Below, one piece after another: positions 1-8,822 of a stretch of DNA of 64,000 bases. Source of the DNA: Mesorhizobium australicum (GTDB lineage Bacteria > Pseudomonadota > Alphaproteobacteria > Rhizobiales > Rhizobiaceae). Below the pieces are notes generated by a model. That model was not told the origin of the DNA, searched no databases, and worked only from the letters and a program-made list of their open reading frames with translations. The stretch is from the NCBI RefSeq assembly GCF_900177325.1, contig NZ_FXBL01000004.1, positions 2,542,001 through 2,606,000 of the forward strand, read 5' to 3'. The translations under genes and the position numbers were made by a program. The first letter of the stretch is position 1; every line of letters begins with the position of its first letter.

Positions 1-765
1 GAGCGTCGCGGCAAACTTCTCGCCGTCGATGAACTCGTTCTCGGCGAGCAGCGGCAGTCCGGCCGTGGTGATCTCGCGCAGCGTCGCGGCGCGGAAGCTC
101 AGCCGTCCCTCGAAATTGGGCTGCCGCACGATGTTGAAGGAGAAGGGGGCTGCCTGAGCGACGATGTTGATGTTGAGCTGCGCGACATGCCGGTCGACAA
201 CGGGACTGAGATTGGTGTCGTCGACGGGAATGTCATAAGGCAGAAAGGAGAAGGCCCGCACGATCAGGCATTTGTGTCCGGCCTGACTGGAGGAAGGCAG
301 GAAGGGAATCCGCGTGCGCGCCACGCCCAGCCCCGAGACCCAGGTGGACGAGATGCCGAGCGGCGTGGCGTAGCGGGTGTCGAAGCCGATCGTCGGATCG
401 GTGAGGAAATATTCGACGTTCGCCGACGGGACTGGCAGGTCGCCGCGATTGTGGATTTCGCATTCGATCTCGTAAGGGCTGCCGGCGCTGATCGTGTTCG
501 GGTCCCCGCCGCCGACGGGACGCACCTTGATCGCCGGCGAGATCCAGAACGGGATGTTCGCAGGCATCGGCCTTGCGCCGATGTCGCCGCCATAGGACTT
601 GATGAGCAGGAAGGAACTCGGCTCGAAGTCCGGAGGCGGCTTTCCTTCCTCCTTGCCTCCCTTGAAGGCCTCTTCATACACCTTGCGGGTCTGCTCGCGC
701 AGTTCCCTGCCACGCGCGTCGATCTCGCGTATCGCCTTCTCGGCGTCGATGATCTGGCTGTTCAT
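1..765 (-). CDS. Unknown protein with an Ig/CARDB-like region (3' part missing)
   Basis: The reading frame is open from an ATG at 765 to the window edge, giving 255 residues of the N-terminus; the end lies outside. The ATG overlaps the stop of the upstream phospholipase-like gene (ATGA), so the two are translationally coupled. Residues 1-45 are charged and probably helical. There is no signal peptide. From about residue 80 a beta-rich segment contains the run YEIECEIHNRGDLPVP and then VEYFLTDP, a pattern typical of CARDB or other Ig-like folds that read 'inner/outer relation, gain in strength'. I do not recognise the full protein. From context it is inferred to work with the phospholipase-like protein, perhaps as an adhesion or scaffold subunit. 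That the frame is real is well supported; the function is not. Confidence 0.7.
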   Translation of the reverse strand, partial: MNSQIIDAEKAIREIDARGRELREQTRKVYEEAFKGGKEEGKPPPDFEPSSFLLIKSYGGDIGARPMPANIPFWISPAIKVRPVGGGDPNTISAGSPYEIECEIHNRGDLPVPSANVEYFLTDPTIGFDTRYATPLGISSTWVSGLGVARTRIPFLPSSSQAGHKCLIVRAFSFLPYDIPVDDTNLSPVVDRHVAQLNINIVAQAAPFSFNIVRQPNFEGRLSFRAATLREITTAGLPLLAENEFIDGEKFAATL

Positions 766-2807
766 GTCGTTCCGCCTTTCCCGACGATCTGAAGTCTCAC
801 GATTTGGTCGTGCGCGTTGGCGACGTCCCCGTCGTCCTTGGGCTGCACGACGATGCGATCCGGCGTGTTGTCCTCGTCCCAGGGCTGCTTCCAGGCGAGG
901 TAGCCGTAGCCGCGGTCCGAATCGAGGTTGAAGTCCGGTATCCGGCCGCCGCGCAGCCAGCGGGAATAGAGGTCCTCGGTCAGCGTGAGCGCGTTGCCGA
1001 GCGGCGCGTCGTTCTTCTCGTGCACACCGCCCGAGATCAGCTTCTGCATGATCTCCTCATGCTGCGCGGGATCGTTCTGGTAGGCCTCCAGCAGGTTGTC
1101 GACAACGTTCGAGTCCGTCTGCAGTGGCCCCCAGGCGTACCAGTCGCTGTGCTTGCCGAGGTAACTGTCGGGCGCGACGGGCGCAGGGTTGCGCTCGCCA
1201 TGCTTGGCAGCGCCGTCGGCCGACTGCAGCTTGAGCGGGTAGGTGAGGTGGATCTCAGGCGTCGCAAAGGTGGCGCTCTCGTGCCAGCGCAGCAGCGGCA
1301 TATCGGCCTTGAGCGTCGCGGCGCTGCGGAAGGTCGAATCCTGAATCGACGGATCCTTGAACTGGTTGAACACCGGCTCGTTGATGCTCTCGGTCAGCGG
1401 CAGGGCCAGACCGTTCAGCGCCACGCCGAGGCGGAAATACTGGTAGGCGGCGTAGACCTGCTCGTAGACGAGGCTGATCAGGTATTTGATGCCCGCCCCG
1501 GTGATGACGGTGAGCATGCCCAGAACGAAGTCGATCAGAGTGAGAGCCGCGGCCACGGCTGCGATCAGCAATGCAGCGAGGAAGGCAAGGATGCCCAGGA
1601 TCCCGCCCGAGCCGGCCGCGTCCGCCGCATCGGACAGGTAGTCGGCGATGCCCTCGGCGTTCTCCATCGCCTGCTCGTAGACATCGGCGACTTCGCCGGA
1701 GAACGAGTAAGGTTTCGGCGCGGGGATGGTGCCGCTTTCTGTCGTCATTCTCCAGAACTTGTACCAGAGGCGGAACGAGACCTTCACGTCGTCGGCGGTG
1801 AGCGCGCCGCCGAAATCCGGCCCGCCGGGCGCGCTTTCGTCGACCGCATGGGTCGAGTTGATCGTGTTGGCGATGAATTCGGCGAGCTCATCCGGGATCA
1901 CGCCGTCGGGCGGCGGCAGCGGGTTCTCGTCGCCGACCGGCGTGATGATCCCGGCATACTTGAAGTTGTAGAGCGCGTGGATCTGGGAACGGCCGAGATC
2001 CTTCAGAGCCGAGTTGGTGTAGAGGTGGTAGTTGAAGACGTCCTGGAAATTCTCCGCGACGCGGTGGCGCTGGCCGTGCGAGCGGTAGGGGCCGCCGCTG
2101 TTCAGATTGACATAGGCATGACCAACCGTGTCGGCGGCGACATGGGTGAGGTGTCCGATCGCATAGAGATGCAGCGGCGAATCGAGCGCGCTCGAATTGA
2201 GCAAGGCCTGCGCATATTGCCCTGTCTTGCGGTAGTGCAGCGCGTCGAAATACCACCATTCCTCCCCGTCGAAGTCGCCCCACTCGCCGGTGAGAATGTT
2301 CTTTGTCCGGACGCCGTCTCGGTAGGGGTGGCTCAACTGGTTGAATGGGTTGATGAGGTCGGTGATGTAGGTCTTCGCCGCTTCCTGCAGCGAGGCCTTC
2401 AGCCCTTCCAGGATCTGCTTCATCTCGCCGATCGTGCCCTCGAGCCAGGAGAGGGTGGCGGACGACTGGATCACCTGGTCCTTTGCGTCACCGAGCGCGT
2501 CGATCACCTCGATGATCGGGTCGGGCACGAGGCCGAGCAGGTCTTCCTTCACGCCGTCGATGAAGTCGGAAAGGGCCAGGACCTTGTTGACGATGAAATC
2601 CAGCGTCGGCGGCCAGTCGCGCGTGTTGAAGAAGAAGAAATCCGGCCCCTGCGCGCCCAGGAAAAGGTAAGCCTGGTTGAGCGGGTTGGCGAGCAGCGTC
2701 TGGAGCTTCTCGTAGTCTTCGTCGGAGAGTTCCCCGAGACCGCGCTTTTGATCGACGAGAGCCTTGAGGCGCTCGGCGATCATGTGGTGCATCGCCGTTC
2801 CCGGCAT
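762..2807 (-). CDS. Zinc-dependent phospholipase C-like protein
   Basis: A 681-residue protein. The start at 2807 is chosen because AGGAGG lies six bases upstream; a start 24 bases earlier has no such site. Residues 213-235 contain HLTHVAADTVGHAYVN, the histidine/aspartate arrangement found in the zinc-dependent phospholipase C family (PF00882), and further histidines at 244 and 248 follow. This supports a metal-dependent hydrolase acting on phospholipids or another phosphodiester, but the substrate is unknown. There is no obvious signal peptide. Two adjacent hydrophobic segments at about 403-422 and 424-447 could anchor the protein in a membrane or form a helical hairpin. The C-terminal 230 residues match nothing I know. 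At 681 residues it is much longer than bacterial phospholipase C enzymes (about 250-400). It is the first gene of a minus-strand operon running off the left edge, with a four-base overlap to the next gene. Confidence 0.75.
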   Translation of the reverse strand: MPGTAMHHMIAERLKALVDQKRGLGELSDEDYEKLQTLLANPLNQAYLFLGAQGPDFFFFNTRDWPPTLDFIVNKVLALSDFIDGVKEDLLGLVPDPIIEVIDALGDAKDQVIQSSATLSWLEGTIGEMKQILEGLKASLQEAAKTYITDLINPFNQLSHPYRDGVRTKNILTGEWGDFDGEEWWYFDALHYRKTGQYAQALLNSSALDSPLHLYAIGHLTHVAADTVGHAYVNLNSGGPYRSHGQRHRVAENFQDVFNYHLYTNSALKDLGRSQIHALYNFKYAGIITPVGDENPLPPPDGVIPDELAEFIANTINSTHAVDESAPGGPDFGGALTADDVKVSFRLWYKFWRMTTESGTIPAPKPYSFSGEVADVYEQAMENAEGIADYLSDAADAAGSGGILGILAFLAALLIAAVAAALTLIDFVLGMLTVITGAGIKYLISLVYEQVYAAYQYFRLGVALNGLALPLTESINEPVFNQFKDPSIQDSTFRSAATLKADMPLLRWHESATFATPEIHLTYPLKLQSADGAAKHGERNPAPVAPDSYLGKHSDWYAWGPLQTDSNVVDNLLEAYQNDPAQHEEIMQKLISGGVHEKNDAPLGNALTLTEDLYSRWLRGGRIPDFNLDSDRGYGYLAWKQPWDEDNTPDRIVVQPKDDGDVANAHDQIVRLQIVGKGGTT

Positions 2808-2911
2808 GACTGACCTCCTCGGGCGCCGCATCCGGCGCCGGTATCACCGCCCCAAGGGAAGGTAACGTGGAAGGCCTGTTAGGAACGTGACGCAGTTAAC
2901 ACTGCGGCGGG

Positions 2912-3382
2912 TCAGGCGTCGTCGCGAACCACAACGGTCCCGAGCAGCAGGTCGTGCACCGTGCGCTTGCGGTCGAGGAAGAGCGTCGCCAGCAGGATCA
3001 GCGGCGAAAGGATCGCGTTGCCAGCCCAGAACAGAACAGTGTGGACGATGGCAAGCAGGCCGTCGATCGGGCGGCCGTCCAGTCGTTCGAGATGGACGCC
3101 CATCATCCGCATGCCCACGGTCGCCTGGTTACGCCCGCCGAGCGTCATTGCCACGTAGCCGAGCGCAACCAGCGGCCCGAGGATGCCGAAGAGCATCCAG
3201 CCGAGGCCGAGGGTAAGGACGCCGAAGAGGGCGACCACGAGCGCCACCGGAATCATCAGAAGTCCGATCAGGACATAGTCGATGACGAAGGCCAGCACGC
3301 GCTTGGTGCGCACGCCGTCATAGGCGCGGACATCGTCCAGCCTGCTGCCGATAATCTCGCCGTCGAGAATGCGGGTGCTCAT
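2912..3382 (-). CDS. RDD family membrane protein
   Basis: A 156-residue protein starting at 3382, preceded by AGAAGGA at a good distance; an in-frame ATG 33 bases upstream has no comparable site. The family signature is visible: KRVLAFVIDYVLIG opens the first transmembrane segment (arginine and aspartate of RDD), and a later pair of hydrophobic segments surrounds GGRNQATVGMRMMGV, typical of the second half of RDD proteins. RDD proteins are small polytopic inner-membrane proteins; a few have been linked to Na+/H+ antiport, but for most no role is known. It is transcribed toward the phospholipase-like gene (105-base gap), so it could be co-transcribed with it or stand alone. Confidence 0.85.
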   Translation of the reverse strand: MSTRILDGEIIGSRLDDVRAYDGVRTKRVLAFVIDYVLIGLLMIPVALVVALFGVLTLGLGWMLFGILGPLVALGYVAMTLGGRNQATVGMRMMGVHLERLDGRPIDGLLAIVHTVLFWAGNAILSPLILLATLFLDRKRTVHDLLLGTVVVRDDA

Positions 3383-3532
3383 CGTGGTCCTTCTCTCGCG
3401 CGGCATGGTCGCCACGTGAGTGTCAGGTGGGAAATGTCACGCAGGATTCAAGGTTTGCATGCGAAGCTGCTTGAGTCGGTTCGGCGAACCTGTCTAACTT
3501 GTGCGCTGCAGCAATCGACTCTCGCTCCGGGG

Positions 3533-4930
3533 ATGGCGATGGATCAATTCGACATGCTGGTCATCGGCAGCGGCCCGTCGGGGCGCCGCGCGGCCGTACA
3601 GGCGGCCAAGCTCGGCAAGTCCGTACTTGTGGTGGACAAGGGAAGGCGGCTCGGCGGCGTGTCGGTGCACACCGGCACGATTCCCTCCAAGACCATCCGC
3701 GAGACGGTGATGAACCTTTCCGGCTTCCGGGAGCGCGGCTTCTACGGCCGTGGCTACCGCGTGAAGCAGGACATCTCGGTGCACGATATCGTCGACCGGC
3801 TGCACAAGACGCTGGACCACGAGGTCGAGGTGCTGCAGCACCAGTTCATGCGCAACATGGTGCGCAGCCTGGCCGCCACCGCTCGCTTTCTCGACCCGCG
3901 CCGCATCGAACTGACGACCGACAAGGAAGAGCGCAGCGAAGTGGGCTTCGACTATGCGCTGATCGCCGTAGGGACAAAGCCGTATCGGCCCGAGAGCGTG
4001 CCCTTCGACCGCAAGCGGATATTCGACTCAGACGAAATCCTTGAGCTCGAACGCCTGCCGCGCAGCCTGACCGTGATCGGGGGAGGGGTGATCGGCGTCG
4101 AATATGCGACCATCTTCTCCGCGCTCGACGTGCCGGTGACGCTGGTCGAGCCGCGCAATTCGATCCTCGACTTCGTCGACCGCGAGATCGTCGACGACTT
4201 CATCCACCAGATGCGCGACCGCGGCATGACGGTGCGGCTGGGGAGCGCGGTGAAGGATATCGTGTCCAAGCCCGACTGTGCCGAGGTGACGCTCGCGGAC
4301 GGGCGCATGGTGCGGTCCGAGATACTGCTCTATGCCGCCGGACGAACCGGCAACGTCGCGAGCCTCGGCCTGGAGACGATCGGTATCGAACCGGACAATC
4401 GCGGCCGGCTGAAGGTCGACGCACATACGCTGCAGACCGCGATACCGCACATTTACGCCGCCGGCGACGTGATCGGCTTTCCAAGCCTGGCCTCCACCTC
4501 GATGGAGCAGGGGCGCGTCGCGGCCTGCCATGCCTTCGGCCTGCCGCTGCCGCCCGCGCCCGAGGCGTTTCCCTACGGCATCTACGCTGTCCCCGAAATC
4601 TCGACGGTCGGCCTGTCGGAGGAGGAGGTGCGCGCCTCGGGCATTGCCTACGAATGCGGCGTCGCGCGCTTCCGCGAGACCTCGCGTGGCCATATCATGG
4701 GCGTCAATTCAGGCTTCCTGAAGCTGATCTTCTCGATCGAGAACCGCCGCCTGCTCGGTGCCCACATCGTCGGCGAGGGCGCGACGGAACTGATCCACAT
4801 CGGTCAGGCGGTGATCAACCTCAAGGGCACGGTCGACTTCTTCGTCGAGAACACCTTCAACTACCCGACGCTGGCCGAGGCCTACAAGATCGCCGGCCTC
4901 GACGCCTGGAACCGGATGGGACGGGGCTGA
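3533..4930 (+). CDS. sthA: Soluble (Si-specific) NAD(P)+ transhydrogenase
   Basis: A 465-residue flavoprotein of the pyridine-nucleotide disulfide oxidoreductase fold, expected to pass hydride between NADPH and NAD+ in the cytoplasm. The FAD-binding GSGPSGRRAA is at residues 12-21. At residues 41-53, where lipoamide dehydrogenase has its redox cysteine pair, this protein reads GGVSVHTGTIPSK: both cysteines are replaced (V43, T49), which is the hallmark that separates SthA from dihydrolipoamide dehydrogenase. A second dinucleotide site (GGGVIGVEYA) lies near residue 182, and the C-terminal dimerisation domain is complete. The start is not certain: ATG codons at 3533 and 3539 are in frame, and neither has a strong Shine-Dalgarno site. 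The length fits the family. Confidence 0.92.
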   Translation: MAMDQFDMLVIGSGPSGRRAAVQAAKLGKSVLVVDKGRRLGGVSVHTGTIPSKTIRETVMNLSGFRERGFYGRGYRVKQDISVHDIVDRLHKTLDHEVEVLQHQFMRNMVRSLAATARFLDPRRIELTTDKEERSEVGFDYALIAVGTKPYRPESVPFDRKRIFDSDEILELERLPRSLTVIGGGVIGVEYATIFSALDVPVTLVEPRNSILDFVDREIVDDFIHQMRDRGMTVRLGSAVKDIVSKPDCAEVTLADGRMVRSEILLYAAGRTGNVASLGLETIGIEPDNRGRLKVDAHTLQTAIPHIYAAGDVIGFPSLASTSMEQGRVAACHAFGLPLPPAPEAFPYGIYAVPEISTVGLSEEEVRASGIAYECGVARFRETSRGHIMGVNSGFLKLIFSIENRRLLGAHIVGEGATELIHIGQAVINLKGTVDFFVENTFNYPTLAEAYKIAGLDAWNRMGRG

Positions 4931-5011
4931 AGTCCGGTCGGCGGCCGTGGAGTGAACCGCAGCTGACTATCCGCGTTGTCCCCGATGAACAATTCATCGG
5001 AGGATACGGTT

Positions 5012-5392
5012 ATGCTGAAGGACAAATCATCCAGCGCGATCGTCGCAGTGCACGACATCGACCGCGCGAAGAAGTTCTACCGCGATGTGCTGGGGCTCGA
5101 GGTCGATCAGGAGGATATGGACGGCGTCGTCGTCTTCCGGACGGGCGGAACGTCTCTGGTCGTCTACGCCTCGGAGATGGCCGGGTCGAACCGCGCCAAC
5201 GCAGTCGTGTGGGACGTCGGCGACGAGATCGACGACATCACTTCCGACTTGCGGCGCGAAGGTGTCGCGTTCGAGCACTATGAGGATATGCCGGGCGTGG
5301 TTCTGGATGGCGACGTGCATGTCGCAGGCGACATGCGAATGGTTTGGTTCAAGGATCCGGACGGCAACATCCTTCACCTGAACAACATGTAG
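5012..5392 (+). CDS. VOC (glyoxalase/bleomycin resistance) family protein
   Basis: A 126-residue single-domain protein. I use the ATG at 5012 because GGAGG lies eight bases before it; the longer reading from a TTG at 4976 adds residues unlike the family. The beta-alpha-beta-beta-beta folds are recognisable from VHDIDRAKKFYRDVLGLEV at the N-terminus and WFKDPDGNILHLNNM at the end, which are the typical opening and closing motifs of VOC proteins. Family members include metal-dependent isomerases, dioxygenases and drug-binding proteins, so the substrate cannot be assigned. It follows sthA on the same strand after 81 bases and converges on the DUF423 gene, with the stop codons only three bases apart. 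Confidence 0.88.
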   Translation: MLKDKSSSAIVAVHDIDRAKKFYRDVLGLEVDQEDMDGVVVFRTGGTSLVVYASEMAGSNRANAVVWDVGDEIDDITSDLRREGVAFEHYEDMPGVVLDGDVHVAGDMRMVWFKDPDGNILHLNNM

Positions 5393-5395
5393 CTC

Positions 5396-5749
5396 TCAGC
5401 GGTCAGCACCGGTGCGGAAAATGCCTGCGAGCGCGACGGCCAGCCAGCCGGCAATCATCAGCGTGCCACCGGTGGGTGCGGCCATCGGGAACAGGCGATC
5501 GCCGAGATAGTCCCGGGCCAGAAGGTCGCCGGTAAAGACGAGCAGTCCGATCAGCACAATGAGCGCGGCAACGCGCAGCATCTTGCCGGCAGTGAGCCCG
5601 GGCAGACCGACTGCCACCAGCAACGGTGCGTGGAAGAGCAGAAAGTTCGCGGCGGTCCCGACATTGCCGCCACCGGCATGCGCCGCCGCGGCCGAGAGCG
5701 CGACGCCGGCGGCGCCAACCAGGCCGCCGACGAGAAGAAAGGGATTCAA
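5396..5749 (-). CDS. DUF423 family small membrane protein
   Basis: A 117-residue protein with four predicted transmembrane segments. The N-terminus LLVGGLVGAAGVALSAAAAH and the late segment MAAPTGGTLMIAGWLAVA match the DUF423 family (YgdD of Escherichia coli), whose function is unknown. In this copy the usual 'GAFGAH' near residue 20 appears as SAAAAHAGG. It lies immediately downstream of phaZ on the minus strand (three bases between stop and start), so both are probably read from one message. The ATG at 5749 directly follows the phaZ stop. Confidence 0.85.
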   Translation of the reverse strand: MNPFLLVGGLVGAAGVALSAAAAHAGGGNVGTAANFLLFHAPLLVAVGLPGLTAGKMLRVAALIVLIGLLVFTGDLLARDYLGDRLFPMAAPTGGTLMIAGWLAVALAGIFRTGADR

Positions 5750-5752
5750 AAG

Positions 5753-6967
5753 CTACTCCATCGCCAGGATCATGTTGCGCACGACCGGGTATATCTCCCG
5801 CTCCCAGCGCTTGCCGGAGAAGACGCCGTAATGGCCGACATTGGCCTGCAGGTGATGGCGCTTCAAGTGCGGCCGCAGCGACCGGCAGAGATCGTGCGCC
5901 GCCGTCGTCTGGCCGAGCGCGCAGATGTCGTCGCGCCCGCCTTCGACGGTCAGCAGCGCTGTGTTGCGGATGGCAGCCGGATCCACCTTGCGCCCGCGCC
6001 AGGTGAACTCGCCCGTGGCGAGCTCGGCCTTGTGGAACACGCGGTCGATCGTTTCGATGTAGAACTCCTCCGTCAGGTCGAGCACGGCGAAATACTCGTC
6101 GTAGAAGGTCTTGATCTTCTCGGCCTCGGCGATCTCGCCGGCGGCGAGGTGGTCGTAAAGTTTGCGGTGTGCCGCACGGTGGCGGTCCATATTCATCGCC
6201 ATGAAGGCGGTGAGTTGGAGGAAGCCTGGGTAAACCCGTCGCCCGCCGCCCTTGTGCCGCCACGGCACAGTGGAAATCACAGAATGCTGAAACCAGGCGA
6301 GTGACTTCGCCACCGCGAACTCGTTGACCTCAGTCGGGCTCTCGCGCGGATCGATCGGCCCGGCCATCAGCGTCATGGACCGCGGGGTCGCCGGATGCTT
6401 GTCCTCCGACATGATCGAGACGGCGGCGAGCGTCTGGACGCAGGGCTGGCAGACGGCGAGCACATGGCCGCCGGGTCCGATCGCATCGAGGAAACGGATC
6501 AGGTAGTCGATGTAGTCATCGACACCGAACTTGCCGTCCGAGAGCGGCACGTCACGGGCATTGGCCCAGTCGGTGATATAGACGTCGTGGTCGCGCAACA
6601 GCGTCTCGACCGTATTGCGTAGAAGGGTGGGGAAGTGGCCTGAGAGCGGCGCGACGACCAGCACGCGCGGCTGCGCCGTGTCGATGTCCTTGGCGAAGTG
6701 AAGGAGCTTGCCAAAGGGAAGATCGAGCGCGACTTCTTCCGTGACCGGCACGTCGCGATTGCCGACGCGCACCGTGGCGATGCCAAAATCCGGCCGCGAA
6801 TGCGACAGCTCGAAGCGAGACACCATCTCCAGGCCGGCGAGGAAGCGCGACTTGAAGCTTTCGCCTGCCGCCCAGAAGCTCGGCAGCGCCGACCGGCGCA
6901 TCATCCGCGCCCACGTCCGGAAAGGCGCGATCAGGTCATCTTGGAACTGGTAGGCATGATAGAGCAA
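5753..6967 (-). CDS. phaZ: Intracellular poly(3-hydroxybutyrate) depolymerase
   Basis: A 404-residue enzyme of the alpha/beta-hydrolase fold that breaks stored PHB granules into hydroxybutyrate units in the cytoplasm. The pattern VLAVCQPCVQT at residues 169-179 places the nucleophile at C173; intracellular PhaZ enzymes use cysteine here instead of the serine of extracellular depolymerases. The C-terminal run NVGHYGVFSGKRW (H385 region) carries the expected catalytic histidine. The start is inferred: a TTG at 6967 giving LYHAYQFQDDLIAPFR aligns with known PhaZ N-termini and is preceded by GGGAG; the next in-frame ATG would remove the conserved first 20 residues. The window has no PHB synthase, so the rest of the cycle is elsewhere. 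Confidence 0.88.
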   Translation of the reverse strand: MLYHAYQFQDDLIAPFRTWARMMRRSALPSFWAAGESFKSRFLAGLEMVSRFELSHSRPDFGIATVRVGNRDVPVTEEVALDLPFGKLLHFAKDIDTAQPRVLVVAPLSGHFPTLLRNTVETLLRDHDVYITDWANARDVPLSDGKFGVDDYIDYLIRFLDAIGPGGHVLAVCQPCVQTLAAVSIMSEDKHPATPRSMTLMAGPIDPRESPTEVNEFAVAKSLAWFQHSVISTVPWRHKGGGRRVYPGFLQLTAFMAMNMDRHRAAHRKLYDHLAAGEIAEAEKIKTFYDEYFAVLDLTEEFYIETIDRVFHKAELATGEFTWRGRKVDPAAIRNTALLTVEGGRDDICALGQTTAAHDLCRSLRPHLKRHHLQANVGHYGVFSGKRWEREIYPVVRNMILAME

Positions 6968-7072
6968 GGCCTTGTTTCTCCCGCCGATACCGCAGCGCAA
7001 AAAAGCTAGTGCAATTTGTGCTGCGTTGCGAGAGGATTGTTGCGGGATGGACGGATGCGGAAGACGGGTGGC

Positions 7073-7726
7073 ATGACGCGGGCGACACTGACGATTTCCT
7101 CGAAGAACTATTCGTCCTGGTCGCTGCGCGGCTGGCTGCTGTGCAAGATGTCCGGGATCGATTTCGAGGAGAAGCTGGTCGAGATCAACGACGACCAGCG
7201 CCAGGAACTGCTGCTGCTGAGCCCCTCTGTGCTGGTACCGCGACTGACCGACGGCGAGGTGACCGTCTGGGACACGCTGGCGATCGCGGAATACCTGAAC
7301 GAGACGAAGCCGAAGGCCGGGCTCCTTCCCAAGGACAAGGTAGCGCGCGCGCATTGTCGCTCGGTGTCGGGCGAGATGCACTCGGGCTTCTACAACCTGC
7401 GCTCGGCCTTGCCGATGAACCTCAAGGCGCGGCACGAGAAATTCAAGATTTTTTCCGGCGCCAGGCCGGACGTCGAGCGGATCCGCGCGATCTGGACGGA
7501 ATGCCTCGACACTTATGGCGGACCGTTCCTGTTCGGCGAAAAGCCCACCGTGGCGGACGCGATGTATGCACCGGTCTGCACACGCTTCCGCACCTATGCG
7601 GTCGAACTGGAGCCGGCGCTGCAGAATTATTGCGAAACGGTGTTCGCCTGGGCGCTGATGAAGGAATGGACCGAGGGTGCGCTCGCCGAGCCCGACGAGA
7701 TCATCGAGCTCGAGGTCGAGTTCTGA
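7073..7726 (+). CDS. Glutathione S-transferase family protein
   Basis: A 217-residue protein. The N-terminal thioredoxin-like domain starts with TLTISSKNYSSWSLRGWL, a form seen in the bacterial YfcF/YfcG-like and maleylacetoacetate-isomerase-like GSTs, where a serine or asparagine near residue 10-14 takes the place of catalytic tyrosine. The segment SVLVPRLTDGEVTVWDTLAIAEYL contains the cis-proline loop (VP) and the conserved D-T/S pair that binds the gamma-glutamyl part of glutathione. The C-terminal half is helical, with GEKPTVADAMYAP as the N-capping motif. An alternative ATG at 7055 would add six residues; neither has a clear ribosome site. The gene converges on hemB, with three bases between the ends. 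Substrate unknown. Confidence 0.85.
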   Translation: MTRATLTISSKNYSSWSLRGWLLCKMSGIDFEEKLVEINDDQRQELLLLSPSVLVPRLTDGEVTVWDTLAIAEYLNETKPKAGLLPKDKVARAHCRSVSGEMHSGFYNLRSALPMNLKARHEKFKIFSGARPDVERIRAIWTECLDTYGGPFLFGEKPTVADAMYAPVCTRFRTYAVELEPALQNYCETVFAWALMKEWTEGALAEPDEIIELEVEF

Positions 7727-7729
7727 GCT

Positions 7730-8761
7730 TCAGCCCCTGAGCAGCGCCGCCACCTGCGGTGCGAAATAGGTGAGGATGCCGTCGCAGCCGGCGCGCTTGA
7801 AGGCCAGAAGCGATTCCAGCATCGCCCGCTCCCCGTCGATCCAGCCATTGGCGGCCGCGGCCCGGATCATCGCGTATTCGCCGGACACCTGGTAGGCGAA
7901 GGTCGGCACACGGAACTCGTCCTTCAGCCGGCGGATAATATCGAGATAGGGCAGGCCGGGTTTGACCATCAGCATGTCCGCGCCTTCGGCGAGGTCCTGC
8001 TCGGCCTCGCGGACGGCCTCGTCCGAATTGGCGTGGTCGATATAGTAGGTTTTCTTGTCGCCCTTGAGCAGGCCGGCTGTGCCGACAGCCTCGCGATAGG
8101 GACCGTAGAAGGCGGACGCGAATTTGGTCGCGTAGGACATGATCGCGACATCCTGGAAGCCGTTGGCGTCCAGTGCCTGGCGGATCGCGCCGATGCGGCC
8201 GTCCATCATGTCGGAAGGTGCGATGATGTCGGCGCCAGCAGCGGCCTGGCCGACGGCGGCCGCCGCGACCTGCGCCACCGTCTCGTCGTTCACGATGATG
8301 CCGTCGCGCAGGATGCCGTCATGGCCGTGGCTGGTGAATGGGTCGAGTGCCGCGTCGGTGATGATGCCGATTTCCGGCACCGCCGCCTTGATGGCACGGG
8401 ACGCCTTGTTGATGATGTTGTCGGGGTCGAGGATATGCGAACCGGTCTGATCGCGCAGCGACATTTCGACATTGGGGAACGTGGCAATGGCCGGGATGCC
8501 GAGCCTCGCAGCGCCCTCTGCTTCCTTCACCGCGAGGTCGAGGGACATGCGGTAGACGCCGGGCATCGCCGCGATCTCCTCGCGGCGGTTGGTGCCTTCG
8601 ATGACGAAGATCGGCCAGATCAGGTCGTCGACCGTCAGGCGATTCTCCTGCACCAGCCGGCGCGACCAGTCGGCCTTGCGCATCCGCCGCATGCGGCGCG
8701 AGCCGGTGATCTCGTCCACGCTGCGGTGACCGGGGGAGAGTGTCCTGGTGTGCGTGTTCAT
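7730..8761 (-). CDS. hemB: Delta-aminolevulinic acid dehydratase (porphobilinogen synthase)
   Basis: A 343-residue enzyme that condenses two 5-aminolevulinate molecules to porphobilinogen in tetrapyrrole synthesis. The two Schiff-base lysines are visible as K213 (SYATKFASAFYGP) and K267 (MLMVKPGLPYLD). The metal site reads DAALDPFTSHGHDG at residues 136-149. Zinc-type enzymes carry three cysteines in this stretch; here they are D/A residues, so this should be the magnesium-dependent type known from Bradyrhizobium and related bacteria. The N-terminal arm (about 30 residues) used in octamer formation is present. The ATG at 8761 follows AAAGGGG at a usual distance. Confidence 0.96.
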   Translation of the reverse strand: MNTHTRTLSPGHRSVDEITGSRRMRRMRKADWSRRLVQENRLTVDDLIWPIFVIEGTNRREEIAAMPGVYRMSLDLAVKEAEGAARLGIPAIATFPNVEMSLRDQTGSHILDPDNIINKASRAIKAAVPEIGIITDAALDPFTSHGHDGILRDGIIVNDETVAQVAAAAVGQAAAGADIIAPSDMMDGRIGAIRQALDANGFQDVAIMSYATKFASAFYGPYREAVGTAGLLKGDKKTYYIDHANSDEAVREAEQDLAEGADMLMVKPGLPYLDIIRRLKDEFRVPTFAYQVSGEYAMIRAAAANGWIDGERAMLESLLAFKRAGCDGILTYFAPQVAALLRG

Positions 8762-8822
8762 CGCGCGCCCCTTTCTGGTGTCGCGTCTCTAGCATGCGCC
8801 GTGCGTCGGCATCAAACCGGCA

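Noticed and set aside
804..2813. A 669-codon open frame on the plus strand opposite the phospholipase-like gene
   Set aside because: The sequence has the biased composition (many R, V, D) of an antisense shadow in high-G+C DNA, has no ribosome site and no domain, whereas the minus frame has a clear motif and ribosome site.
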